Below are positions 45,372 through 54,891 of a DNA stretch of 64,000 bases, piece after piece. The notes beneath the pieces are model-generated. The model was not told the DNA's origin. It did no database searches and saw only the letters and a list, made by a program, of their open reading frames with translations. Each line of letters opens with the position of its first letter. Position 1 is the first letter of the stretch. The stretch lies in contig NZ_JAJOZB010000001.1 in the NCBI RefSeq assembly GCF_023701745.1, positions 5,431,501-5,495,500 on the forward strand, written 5' to 3'. The translations under genes and the position numbers were made by a program. This DNA comes from Streptomyces sp. RKAG293 (lineage in GTDB: Bacteria; Actinomycetota; Actinomycetes; Streptomycetales; Streptomycetaceae).

Positions 45372-46322
45372 ATGAGCCATTGGGACGCGGACCGGCAGCA
45401 GTGGGTGCGGGGCCCACAGACCGGGCAGCCACCGGAGGAGCCGTACGAGCCTCCGGTGTACCCACGGGAGGAGCCCTACGAGCCTCCGGTGTACCCGCCG
45501 CCGCCGGTCTACCGGCCGACGACGCACGACGCGACGCGGTACGAACCGGTCCTGGGGCCCGCGTTCGGCCCGCCGCCCGGCCTGCCCCCGGGCCCGCCAC
45601 CGGGACCGCCGCCGGGCTGGTCGCGCGCGACCGTGCTGACGGCCGTCGTCGCGTCCGTGGTGCTCGTGGCCGGCCTCGGATTCGGCGGCTGGGCGCTGCT
45701 GCGCCACCAGGACGGGAACAAGGGCGCCCAGCCCGGGTCGAGTTCACCGCCCTTCGACGAGCCGTCGACGGACGGCCCGACCGACGGCACGACCGATCCG
45801 GGGACCCCGTCGGAGTCGACCACCGACTCGCCTTCGTACAGCCCGAGCACGGACGGCCGGAGCACGGCGCCGGCCGGTTACGTCCGGACGTCCGACCCGG
45901 CCGGCTTCACCCTGGACGTTCCCGAGGGCCGGCAGCGCAGCACGGAGGGCGACAGCGTCTTCTACAAGACGGCGGACGGCAACAGCCTGATCCAGGTGTT
46001 CGCGCTGCGGGGTCCCGAGACGACGCCGTACGAGTCCCTGGTGGCGACGGAGGTGACGGTGTCGAAGAACCCCGGCTACCACCGGATCGGATTGCAGCAG
46101 CTCGGATCGGGTGCAGGCGACCCCGCCCAGCTCGAATACAGCTACATCCGTGCCGACGGCACCGTCCGGCACGTCGTCGTCCAGGCCTTCACCGACCCCA
46201 GCACCGTCCAGTACGCGCTGCTGGTGGCGGGCCCGGACGGTGACTGGACCGCGCACCAGGAGGTCTTCAGGAACCTGCTGTCGTCGTTCTGCACGACCGG
46301 CCACTGCCCGTCCGGCGGATGA
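45372..46322 (+). CDS. Single-pass membrane protein, third gene of the GGAVAAG locus
   Basis: 316 residues, 13 bases after the preceding stop. The cytoplasmic part (about residues 1-83) is Pro/Tyr-rich with a direct repeat EEPYEPPVYP and PPG repeats. One membrane helix (about 86-107) follows, then a Ser/Thr/Pro/Asp linker (about 113-167) and an external domain (about 172-315). That domain has a GFTLDVPEG start and ends with two cysteines; it resembles the sensor domains on some Streptomyces Ser/Thr kinases. It probably senses or binds something outside for the two-gene pair upstream. Confidence 0.78.
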   Translation: MSHWDADRQQWVRGPQTGQPPEEPYEPPVYPREEPYEPPVYPPPPVYRPTTHDATRYEPVLGPAFGPPPGLPPGPPPGPPPGWSRATVLTAVVASVVLVAGLGFGGWALLRHQDGNKGAQPGSSSPPFDEPSTDGPTDGTTDPGTPSESTTDSPSYSPSTDGRSTAPAGYVRTSDPAGFTLDVPEGRQRSTEGDSVFYKTADGNSLIQVFALRGPETTPYESLVATEVTVSKNPGYHRIGLQQLGSGAGDPAQLEYSYIRADGTVRHVVVQAFTDPSTVQYALLVAGPDGDWTAHQEVFRNLLSSFCTTGHCPSGG

Positions 46323-47777
46323 TCAGCGGCCGTCGCCGGTCGCTCCGGCGAGCAGCGCGCACAGCGCGTCGAGCGCGCCGTTGAAGGCGTGTTCCGGCGG
46401 GGTGCCGAAGCCGACGACCAGGGCGCCGGGACCGTCCGCCGGGCCGTTGTAGGCGTCGAGCCCCGCGAGGGCGAGGCCCGCCCGGCCCGCGCGGGCGACG
46501 AGGTCGCTCATCGCCGTTGAGCCGGGCGGCAGTTCGAGGACGGCGTGCAGCCCCGCCGCTATGCCCGACACCCGCACCCGGGGGGCGTGCGCGGCGAGCG
46601 CCGCGACCAGCCGGTCGCGGCGCCCGCGGTAGTGCAGCCGCATCCGTCGCACATGGCGGTCGTAGCCGCCCGAGCGGATCAGTTCGGCGAGCGTGAGCTG
46701 GTCCATGACGGGGGAGTGGCGGTCCGCGGACCGCTTCTCGGCCACCACCGCGTCGAGGAGCGTCGGCGGGAGGACGAGCCAGGCCAGCCGGATGCCGGGC
46801 GCCAGGCTCTTGCTGGCGGTCCCGGCGTAGACGACCTGGCCGGGGGCGAGCCCCTGGAGCGCGCCGACCGGCTGGCGGTCGTAGCGGAACTCACCGTCGT
46901 AGTCGTCCTCGATGACGGTCCCGCCGGTGGCCCGCGCCCACTCCACCACCGCGGTGCGCCGCTCGGGCGAGAGCGACGCGCCGGCCGGGAACTGGTGCGC
47001 CGGCGTCAGCAGCACCGCGTCCGCCGCCGGGCGGTCGTGCGGGCCGAGCCCGTCGAGCCGGGCGCCGCCGCTGTCCACGGGCAGTTCGACGGTGCTGAGG
47101 CCCGCCGTGCGCAGGATCCGGCGGGTGTCGGGGAAGCCGAGCTCCTCGACGCCGATCCGGCGGGCGCCGCGGTCGCGCAGCGCGCGGGCCAGCAGCCCGA
47201 TCCCCTGGACGAACCCCGTGCAGACCAGGATCAGCTCCGGATCGGCCCGCACCCCGCGCACCCGCGCCAGATACTCCGCGAGCGCCGCCCGCAGCTCGGG
47301 GCGCCCGCGCGGGTCCGAGTAGCCGAAGGCTTCGTTGGGCGCCGCGGCCATGGCGCGGCGGGCCGCCGCGAGCCAGGCGCCGCGCGGGAACGCCGACAGG
47401 TCGGAGCTGCCGGGCCGCAGATCGTACGGGTAGCCGTCGGCGGCCGGATTCCCCAGCAGCAGCAGCCCCGCCTGCTCGGGCACGGCCCGGCGGCGGGCCG
47501 GGCGGGGTGGCGGCGCACTGCCCGCCACCTGCGTGCCGGAGCCCTGCCGGGCGGCCAGCCAGCCCTCCGCGACCAGCTGGCCGTACGCGTCGGCGACCGT
47601 GTTGCGGGCCAGACCGAGATCCTTGGCCAGCGCCCGCGACGACGGCAGCCGGGTCCCCGCGGCGAGCCGGCCGTCCCGTACCGCCTCGCGCAGCGCCCGC
47701 TCCAGACCGGCCCGCGCACCGGTGCCTGCGGTCAGGTCCAGATGGAGGTCGACCCCGGAAATGGCCCAGTCGTTCAT
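46323..47777 (-). CDS. MocR/PdxR-type transcriptional regulator (GntR HTH plus aminotransferase)
   Basis: 484 residues. The N-terminal GntR winged helix (LREAVRDGRLAAGTRLPSSR, then DLGLARNTVADAY) covers about residues 25-90. The rest is a type I aminotransferase-like domain with the PLP lysine in TASKSLAPGIRL and DDYDGEFRYD. Such regulators sense PLP or amino-acid signals. It diverges from the damaged carboxymuconolactone decarboxylase gene with only 49 bases between the starts, which would make that gene its natural target. Confidence 0.9.
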   Translation of the reverse strand: MNDWAISGVDLHLDLTAGTGARAGLERALREAVRDGRLAAGTRLPSSRALAKDLGLARNTVADAYGQLVAEGWLAARQGSGTQVAGSAPPPRPARRRAVPEQAGLLLLGNPAADGYPYDLRPGSSDLSAFPRGAWLAAARRAMAAAPNEAFGYSDPRGRPELRAALAEYLARVRGVRADPELILVCTGFVQGIGLLARALRDRGARRIGVEELGFPDTRRILRTAGLSTVELPVDSGGARLDGLGPHDRPAADAVLLTPAHQFPAGASLSPERRTAVVEWARATGGTVIEDDYDGEFRYDRQPVGALQGLAPGQVVYAGTASKSLAPGIRLAWLVLPPTLLDAVVAEKRSADRHSPVMDQLTLAELIRSGGYDRHVRRMRLHYRGRRDRLVAALAAHAPRVRVSGIAAGLHAVLELPPGSTAMSDLVARAGRAGLALAGLDAYNGPADGPGALVVGFGTPPEHAFNGALDALCALLAGATGDGR

Positions 47778-47826
47778 CCTCCAAGTGGACCATGCGACGG
47801 GGCCACTGTCCGCTTAGCGTGGAGCC

Positions 47827-48299
47827 ATGACTTCGAACGACCAGACCCCCGTCCCCGCTCCCGCCCAGCGCATCAACCTGATGAAGGCCGCCCCGACGTC
47901 TACGAGGCGATCGTGGCGCTCAACAAGGCCGCCGCCCACGGCCTCGACCCGGTCGTCGCCGAGCTGGTCAAGATCCGCGCGTCCCAGCTCAACGGCTGCG
48001 CCTTCTGCCTGGACATGCACACCCACGACGCGAGCAAGCTCGGTCTGTCCGAGCAGAAGCTCCACGGCATCGGGGTCTGGCGCGAGACGCCCTTCTTCAC
48101 CGCCCGCGAGCGCGCCGCCCTCGCCCTCTCCGAGGCCGTCACCCGCCTCGGCGAGCACGGCGTCCCGGACGACGTCTTCGACGAGGCCGCCCGGCAGTTC
48201 GACGAGGCCGAGCTGGCCCGGCTGATCGCCATGTGCATCACCATCAACGCCTGGAACCGGATCGGCGTCACCACCCGCCTCTCGCCCGCCGCCCGCTAA
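47827..48299 (+). pseudogene. Carboxymuconolactone decarboxylase/AhpD-like gene with a frameshift
   Basis: The reading frame from ATG 47827 gives MTSNDQTPVPAPAQRINLMK and then turns into Arg/Ser/Pro-rich nonsense. The next frame continues the family sequence from VYEAIVALNKAAAHGLDPV to the TAA at 48297-48299. It includes the peroxidase-type motif CAFCLDMH (CxxC plus His). A single missing G near 47895 (CCCCGACGTC for CCCCGGACGTC) restores one frame of about 157 residues. It is either a recent mutation or a sequencing error. The 3' end overlaps the convergent transporter gene by 4 bases. Confidence 0.85.
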
Positions 48300-49141
48300 G
48301 CGCTCTCCGGCGGCGCGCCGCCCTCCCCGAACCGGGCCAGGGCCAGCGCGCCGAGCACCGCGAGCGCGAAGCCGGCGAACGCCAGCGGTGCCAGCCCCGG
48401 CCGGGTGCGGTCGCCGAGCGCGATCACCCCGACCAGGGCCGGCCCGACGGTCTCGCCGATCACCATTCCGGCGGTGGCGGCGGTCACCGAGCCGCGCTGC
48501 AGGGCCGAGGTCAGCAGCAGGAAGGCGGCGCCGCCGCCGATGAGCAGCGCGTAGGCCGCCGGATTGGTGAGCACGGCGCCCGGCGACAGATCGTCGACCA
48601 GCCGCACGGAGACCTCGACGACCCCGAACCCGATCCCCGCGCCGAATCCCAGCGCGGCGGCCCGCGCCCGGTCCGGCAGCCGCCCGGCGATCACGCCGAG
48701 CCCCAGCACGGCGAACGAGGTGGCCAGCACGCCCCACCGCAGCGCGGTGCTCCCGACTCCGTCGCCCTCCCGCCCCGACGCGAGCCCCAGCATTCCCAGC
48801 CCGCCGCACACGGCGGCCACCGCGGCCCACTCGACGCCCCTCAGCCGCACCTTCAGCATCCGCGCGGCGGCGACCGCGGTGACGGCCAGGCTGGCCGCCA
48901 GCGCGGCGCCGACGGCGTAGATCGGCAGCACCCGCAGCGCCACGAGCTCGAGCGCGAACCCGGCGGTGTCGAGCCCGAGCCCGGCCACGTACCGCCACTG
49001 CCGCAGCGCCCGCATCAGCAGCCGGGCATCCACCCCGGACCCGCTCCCGGGCGTGGCGGCCCGCGCCGCGACGGCCTGGAACACCGAGGCAATCCCGAAA
49101 CAAACGGCTGCGCCGAGCGCGCAGAGCATTCCCACGACCAT
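48296..49141 (-). CDS. DMT-superfamily (EamA-like) transporter
   Basis: 281 residues with about nine or ten hydrophobic segments in two homologous halves, the layout of drug/metabolite transporters. The N-terminus MVVGMLCALGAAVCFGIASV is typical of the actinomycete branch. There are no cofactor motifs; the substrate is unknown. It is read toward the damaged decarboxylase gene. The palindromic repeat copy 2 lies just upstream of its start. Confidence 0.83.
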   Translation of the reverse strand: MVVGMLCALGAAVCFGIASVFQAVAARAATPGSGSGVDARLLMRALRQWRYVAGLGLDTAGFALELVALRVLPIYAVGAALAASLAVTAVAAARMLKVRLRGVEWAAVAAVCGGLGMLGLASGREGDGVGSTALRWGVLATSFAVLGLGVIAGRLPDRARAAALGFGAGIGFGVVEVSVRLVDDLSPGAVLTNPAAYALLIGGGAAFLLLTSALQRGSVTAATAGMVIGETVGPALVGVIALGDRTRPGLAPLAFAGFALAVLGALALARFGEGGAPPESA

Positions 49142-49193
49142 GCGCTGACCCTAGATCCGCAGGCGGCGCTTGGACGTGAGGGGGACGGGTCCG

Positions 49194-49273
49194 CAGGGGT
49201 GGGGTTTCGAAATGCTGCCGAGCTATTTGTGGGCGGCCACGCCCGTAAACAGTCGATTTCGAAGCCCCGCCCC
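49194..49273. repeat. Dispersed ~80-base palindromic element, copy 2
   Basis: Reverse complement of the element at 35966-36047 with only a few differences. The ends GGGGTGGGGTTTCGAAAT (from 49196) and ATTTCGAAGCCCCGCCCC (to 49273) are inverted repeats; the inner CTATTTGTGGGC and GCCCGTAAACAG arms also pair. Differences between the copies fall mostly in the inner stem and loop. It lies between the DMT transporter start and the rocD stop. Confidence 0.85.
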
Positions 49274-49315
49274 GGAGGGCCCGGCCCCCGACCCACGAAC
49301 CGGCCGGGGCGGACC

Positions 49316-50521
49316 TCAGCCCGCGAGAACCGCTCGCAGCTGCTCCAGCCCCCAGTCCAGGTCCTCCTTCGAGATCACCAGCGGCGGCGCCAGCCGGATC
49401 GTCGACCCGTGCGTGTCCTTCACCAGGACCCGCCGGTCCATCAGCCGCTCCGACACCTCGCGCCCCGTCCCGTGCCCCGGGGCGATGTCGATCCCCGCCC
49501 ACAGCCCGCGCCCCCGCACCGCCGCGACCGGGCCGGAACCGGTGAGGAGGCCGAGCTCGTGGTGCAGGTGGTCGCCGAGTTCGGTGGCGCGCTGCTGGTA
49601 CTCGCCGGTGCGCAGCATCGCGATGACCTCCAGCGCCACCGCGCAGGCCAGCGGGTTCCCACCGAAGGTGGACCCGTGTTCGCCGGGCCGGTAGACGCCC
49701 AGCACCGCCGCGGACGACACGACCGCCGACACCGGCACCACACCGCCCCCCAGCGCCTTCCCGAGGACGTACATGTCGGGCACGACACCCTCGTGCTCGC
49801 ACGCGAAGGTGCGGCCGGTCCGTCCGAGCCCCGACTGGATCTCGTCGGCGATGAACAGGACGTTCCGCTCCCGGGTGAGCGCCCGCACGCCCGCCAGATA
49901 GCCGGGCGGCGGCACCAGCACCCCCGCCTCCCCCTGGATCGGCTCCAGCAGGACGGCGACCGTGTGCTCGTCGACGGCCGCCTCGATCGCGGCGAGGTCG
50001 CCGTACGGAACGATCTCGAACCCGGGCGTGTACGGCCCGAAGTCGGCCCGCGCCTCCTCGTCCGTCGAGAAGCTGATGATCGTGGTGGTGCGCCCGTGGA
50101 AGTTGCCGTCCGCGACGACGATCTTCGCGCGTCCGTCCGGGACGCCCTTCACCTTGTAGCCCCACTTGCGGGCGGTCTTGACCGCCGTCTCGACCGCCTC
50201 GGCGCCGGTGTTCATCGGCAGCACCATCTCCATGCCGCACAGCTCGGCGAGCTGCGTGCAGAAGTCGGCGAACCGGTCGTGGTGGAAGGCGCGTGAGGTC
50301 AGCGTCACACGGTCGAGCTGGGCCCTGGCGGCGTCGAGCAGCCGCCGGTTGCCGTGCCCGAAGTTGAGCGCCGAGTAGCCGGCCAGCATGTCCAGGTACC
50401 GGCGGCCTTCGACGTCCGTCATCCACGCGCCTTCCGCGGTGGCGACGACGACCGGCAGCGGATGGTAGTTGTGCGCGCTGTGGGCCTCTGCGGCGGCGAT
50501 GCTGGTGTCCGTTGTCGTCAC
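49316..50521 (-). CDS. rocD: Ornithine aminotransferase
   Basis: 401 residues, GTG start with GGAG about 7 bases upstream. Class III PLP aminotransferase; motifs include MLAGYSALNFGHG, the cofactor region NTGAEAVETAVKTARKWGY, FIADEIQSGLGRTG and the PLP lysine in LGKALGGG. Converts ornithine and 2-oxoglutarate to glutamate semialdehyde and glutamate. It is alone on its strand here, with no other arginine-catabolism gene nearby, as is common in Streptomyces. Confidence 0.94.
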   Translation of the reverse strand: MTTTDTSIAAAEAHSAHNYHPLPVVVATAEGAWMTDVEGRRYLDMLAGYSALNFGHGNRRLLDAARAQLDRVTLTSRAFHHDRFADFCTQLAELCGMEMVLPMNTGAEAVETAVKTARKWGYKVKGVPDGRAKIVVADGNFHGRTTTIISFSTDEEARADFGPYTPGFEIVPYGDLAAIEAAVDEHTVAVLLEPIQGEAGVLVPPPGYLAGVRALTRERNVLFIADEIQSGLGRTGRTFACEHEGVVPDMYVLGKALGGGVVPVSAVVSSAAVLGVYRPGEHGSTFGGNPLACAVALEVIAMLRTGEYQQRATELGDHLHHELGLLTGSGPVAAVRGRGLWAGIDIAPGHGTGREVSERLMDRRVLVKDTHGSTIRLAPPLVISKEDLDWGLEQLRAVLAG

Positions 50522-50689
50522 GTACGTGCTCCGTTCGTGGTGCGTCGGGAGTTGTTGCCTCGGGGCGGGGTGACGCCCCTTTCTATCGTCGGTCGGCCGC
50601 AATGCGATGAAACCTTGCGGCGTCCGCTGTTCGGGGCGCGCCTCCCCGGCGGTGTCGGGGAGGGGGATGATCGGGGCCGGGGGACCTGA

Positions 50690-51715
<1,026 letters not shown>

Positions 51716-51899
51716 AACGCACCGGAGCACCGGCGCAGCGCCGTACCGGAAGGGTCCGGCCGGGGCGGTACCAGTGTCCGAGGTCCCGGCAGAGTGTGTC
51801 CGACGACGCTCGCGGCGCGACCCGCCTACGCGTCACACTGAGAGCAGACCGAACAGCGCCGGCGAGGCGCCCGTGATCCGGGGAAGAGGGGTGAACGCA

Positions 51900-52484
51900 G
51901 TGGGGACCAGCACGATCGGAGTCTCGATCGCGGTCCCGGAGCCCTACGGCCGCCTGCTCCAGGAGGCGCGTGCTGGCTTCGGCGACCCGGCCGCGTACGC
52001 CATTCCCACGCACGTCACGCTGCTGCCGCCGACCGAGATCGACTCCGGTGACCTCCCCGCGCTGCGCCGGCACCTCGCGAAGGTCGCGGCGGCCGGCCGG
52101 CCGTTCCCGATGCGGCTGGACGGCACGGACACCTTCCGCCCGCTGTCCCCGGTGGTCTACGTGCACCTGGCGGACGGCACCCGTGAGTGCACCGAGCTGC
52201 AGGGCGAGGTGCGCTCGGGGCCGGTCGTGCGCGAGCTGCAGTTCCCGTACCACCCGCATGTGACCGTCGCCCACGGCATCGCCGAGGAGGCGATGGACCG
52301 GGCCCACGCGGCGCTCGCGGACTTCAAGGCGACCTGGACGGCCACCGGATTCGCCCTGTACGAGCAGGGCGGGGACGGGGTCTGGCGGAAGATGCGTGAA
52401 TACCCTTTCGGCGTCGACACCTGTGGTGCCGTTCCGCACCAGCAGGGCGCCCGCGCCATCCATGACGCCCCGCTGATTCCCTGA
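51900..52484 (+). CDS. 2'-5' RNA ligase superfamily (LigT-like) protein
   Basis: 194 residues from GTG 51900, chosen because AGAGGGG is 8 bases upstream; GTG 51891 in frame is too close to it. Two HxT motifs, HVTLLP and HVTVAHG, are the catalytic signature of the 2H phosphoesterase superfamily. These enzymes act on 2',3'-cyclic or 2'-5' RNA ends. It follows trpS with a 184-base gap, so co-transcription is possible but not shown. A link to tRNA repair is an inference. Confidence 0.85.
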   Translation: MGTSTIGVSIAVPEPYGRLLQEARAGFGDPAAYAIPTHVTLLPPTEIDSGDLPALRRHLAKVAAAGRPFPMRLDGTDTFRPLSPVVYVHLADGTRECTELQGEVRSGPVVRELQFPYHPHVTVAHGIAEEAMDRAHAALADFKATWTATGFALYEQGGDGVWRKMREYPFGVDTCGAVPHQQGARAIHDAPLIP

Positions 52485-52530
52485 CCCCTGGCCCCCGGGT
52501 CCCCTGGTCCCCTGAAGAGCTCGCCGACCC

Positions 52531-53286
52531 TCAGACCGGCAGCTTCCTGAAGAGCGCGCGCGGCACGTGCCGCAGCGCCGACATCACGAAGCGCAGCGCG
52601 CCCGGCACCCACACCGTCTCCGCGTGCCGCCGCAGACCCGTCTCGATGGCCTCCGCGACCGCCTCGGGAGTGGTGGCCAGCGGCGCCTCCGGCAGTCCCG
52701 CCGTCATCTTCGTGCGCACGAAGCCGGGCCGGACGACCATCACGTGCACACCGGAGCCGTGCAGCGCATCGCCGAGGCCCTGGGTGAAGGCGTCCAGGCC
52801 CGCCTTGCTCGACCCGTAGATGAAGTTGCTCCGCCGGGCCCGCTCGCCGGCCACCGAGGACAGCACGACCAGCGAGCCGTGCCCCTGCCGTTGCAGCGCG
52901 TTCGCGCACACCAGGGACGCGGACACCGCCCCGGTGTAGTTGACCTGCGCGACATGGACGGCCGACAGGGGCTCCTGCTCGTCGCGCGTCTGGTCGCCCA
53001 GCACGCCGAAGGCGAGCAGCACCATGTCGAGGTCGCCCTCCGTGAAGAGCTTGCCGAGCACCTCCTCATGGGACGCGGTGTCCAGCGCGTCGAAGGGAAC
53101 GGCGTGCGCGTCCGCGCCCAGCGACCGCAGGTGCTCGGCGGCGGCGTCGAGGGCGGGGGAGGGGCGGCCCGCCAGATAGACGGTCCTGGTGCGGCGGCCG
53201 ATGAGGCGGCGGGCGGTGGCGAGCGCGATCTCGGAGGTGCCGCCGAGGATCAGCAGCGACTGGGGGGTGCCGAAGGCGTCTTTCAC
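52531..53286 (-). CDS. dprE2: Decaprenylphosphoryl-2-keto-ribose reductase (SDR)
   Basis: 251 residues, GTG start with AGGAG 8 bases upstream. The Rossmann motif is LILGGTSEIALATA rather than the usual TGxxxGIG, as in DprE2. The active site is Ser in VVLSSVAGER and YGSSK (Tyr-x3-Lys). The C-terminus ALFRKLPV is also like mycobacterial DprE2. With DprE1 it epimerises polyprenylphosphoryl-ribose to the arabinose form. It follows the oxidase gene by 80 bases. Confidence 0.9.
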   Translation of the reverse strand: MKDAFGTPQSLLILGGTSEIALATARRLIGRRTRTVYLAGRPSPALDAAAEHLRSLGADAHAVPFDALDTASHEEVLGKLFTEGDLDMVLLAFGVLGDQTRDEQEPLSAVHVAQVNYTGAVSASLVCANALQRQGHGSLVVLSSVAGERARRSNFIYGSSKAGLDAFTQGLGDALHGSGVHVMVVRPGFVRTKMTAGLPEAPLATTPEAVAEAIETGLRRHAETVWVPGALRFVMSALRHVPRALFRKLPV

Positions 53287-53366
53287 TGCGGAGCTCCTGG
53301 TGGGCCTAGCGGGCCTGGAGGGCCTGGGACGGCCTGACGGGCCGGGCGGGAATCGTCGGACACGGC

Positions 53367-54731
53367 CTAGAGGGCGAGGCGGCGGGCGAGGTCCGAGGTG
53401 AAGACCCCGCGGGGGTCGAGCTCGGCGCGCAGCCGCCGGAAGGCGTCGAGCCGCGGGTACATGCCGGGCAGCAGGTCCGGGCGCAGCCGGGAGTCCTTGG
53501 CGAGGTAGACGCGGCCGTCGGCGGCGGCGACCTCGTCGTCCAGGACGTCGAGGAAGGTGGCCAGGCCCGGCATGGTCGCGGGGATGTCGAGGGCGAGGGT
53601 CCAGCCGGCCATCGGGAAGGACAGCCAGCCCGGGTCGGCCTCGCCGAACCGCTTGAGCACGGCGAGGAACGACGGGATGCCGCGGCGGCTGATCCGCTCC
53701 ACGATGCGGCGCAGCGCGCTCTCCTGCCCGTTGGGGACGACGAACTGGTACTGGACGAAGCCGCTGCGCCCGTAGATCCGGTTCCAGTCCGGCACCCCGT
53801 CGAGCGGGTGGAAGAACGTCGAGATCTTCTGCAGCTCGCCGTGCCGTTCGCGGGGCGCCTTGTGGTACCAGAGGGCGTTGAACAGCCCGACGCTGCCGCG
53901 GCCGAGCAGCCCTTCCGGTACGAAGTTCGGGGCGCCCGGGAGCCGGCCGGGCCGGAAGTCGAGCGGGGCGCGGCGGGCGCGCGGCGGCAGGGCGCCGAGG
54001 GGGGCGTGGTCGCCGCGGGTCAGGACGGCGCGGCCGGTCTTCGCGCCGCGCGCGAGCAGGTCGATCCAGGCGACCGAGTAGCGGTAGCGGTGATCGCCCG
54101 CGGTCAGCCGGGCCATCAGGTCGTCGAGGTCGGTGGCGCGTTCGGTGTCGACGCTCATCAGCGAGGTCTCCACGGGCAGCAGCTGGATCGTCGCGGCGAG
54201 CACGACGCCGGTCAGGCCCATGCCGCCGGCCGTCGCCCAGAACAGCTCGGGCTCGTCCTCGGGGGTGACGAGGCGGGTGCCGCCGTCCGCCGTCAGCAGC
54301 TCGATGGCGCGTACGTGGCGGGTGAACGACCCCGACAGATGGTGGTTCTTCCCGTGGATGTCGGTGCCGATGGCCCCGCCGACCGTGACGTAGCGGGTCC
54401 CGGGGCTGACGGGGACGAACCAGCCGAGCGGCAGCAGGACCTGCATCAGCCGGTGCAGGCTCACCCCGGCGTCGCAGACCACCAGGCCGTTGATGGCGTC
54501 GATCTCGTGGATCCGGTCCAGGCCCGTCATGTCGAGGACGGAGCCGCCGGCGTTCTGCGCCGCGTCGCCGTACGCCCGGCCGAGCCCGCGGGCGATGGCG
54601 CCGCGGCCCCCGCAGTCGCGGACCGCTTCCGCGGCCTCCTCGTAGGTGCGCGGGCGGAACACGTGCGCGGTGGTGGGCGCGGTGCGGCCCCAGCCGGAGA
54701 CGGGGGTGGTCAGGGCGGAGGGAGCAGGCAT
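53367..54731 (-). CDS. dprE1: Decaprenylphosphoryl-ribose 2'-oxidase (FAD-dependent)
   Basis: 454 residues from ATG 54731, close to the mycobacterial length (461 from memory). The FAD domain has GAIARGLGRAYGDAAQ, VSPGTRYVTVGGAIGTDIHG and HGKNHHLSGSF; the substrate domain includes FVQYQFVVP. It oxidises the 2'-OH of polyprenylphosphoryl-ribose at the membrane face. No clear Shine-Dalgarno precedes 54731, and an in-frame ATG at 54788 also lacks one, so the start is uncertain. It diverges from the PAP2-UbiA-GtrA operon. Confidence 0.92.
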   Translation of the reverse strand: MPAPSALTTPVSGWGRTAPTTAHVFRPRTYEEAAEAVRDCGGRGAIARGLGRAYGDAAQNAGGSVLDMTGLDRIHEIDAINGLVVCDAGVSLHRLMQVLLPLGWFVPVSPGTRYVTVGGAIGTDIHGKNHHLSGSFTRHVRAIELLTADGGTRLVTPEDEPELFWATAGGMGLTGVVLAATIQLLPVETSLMSVDTERATDLDDLMARLTAGDHRYRYSVAWIDLLARGAKTGRAVLTRGDHAPLGALPPRARRAPLDFRPGRLPGAPNFVPEGLLGRGSVGLFNALWYHKAPRERHGELQKISTFFHPLDGVPDWNRIYGRSGFVQYQFVVPNGQESALRRIVERISRRGIPSFLAVLKRFGEADPGWLSFPMAGWTLALDIPATMPGLATFLDVLDDEVAAADGRVYLAKDSRLRPDLLPGMYPRLDAFRRLRAELDPRGVFTSDLARRLAL

Positions 54732-54891
54732 ACGGGTGACGGTATCGCCCGAGAGGGGTTGATTGCCCGTATATGCCGGTTCTCTCACTGAAACGGGTGA
54801 CTGATGGTGAGTCAGAAGGAGATTGCGGGCATATTAACTCATTGTCCCTTTTGTTCTGAGGGGGCGAACCACGAACGAGGGAGAACCGCCG

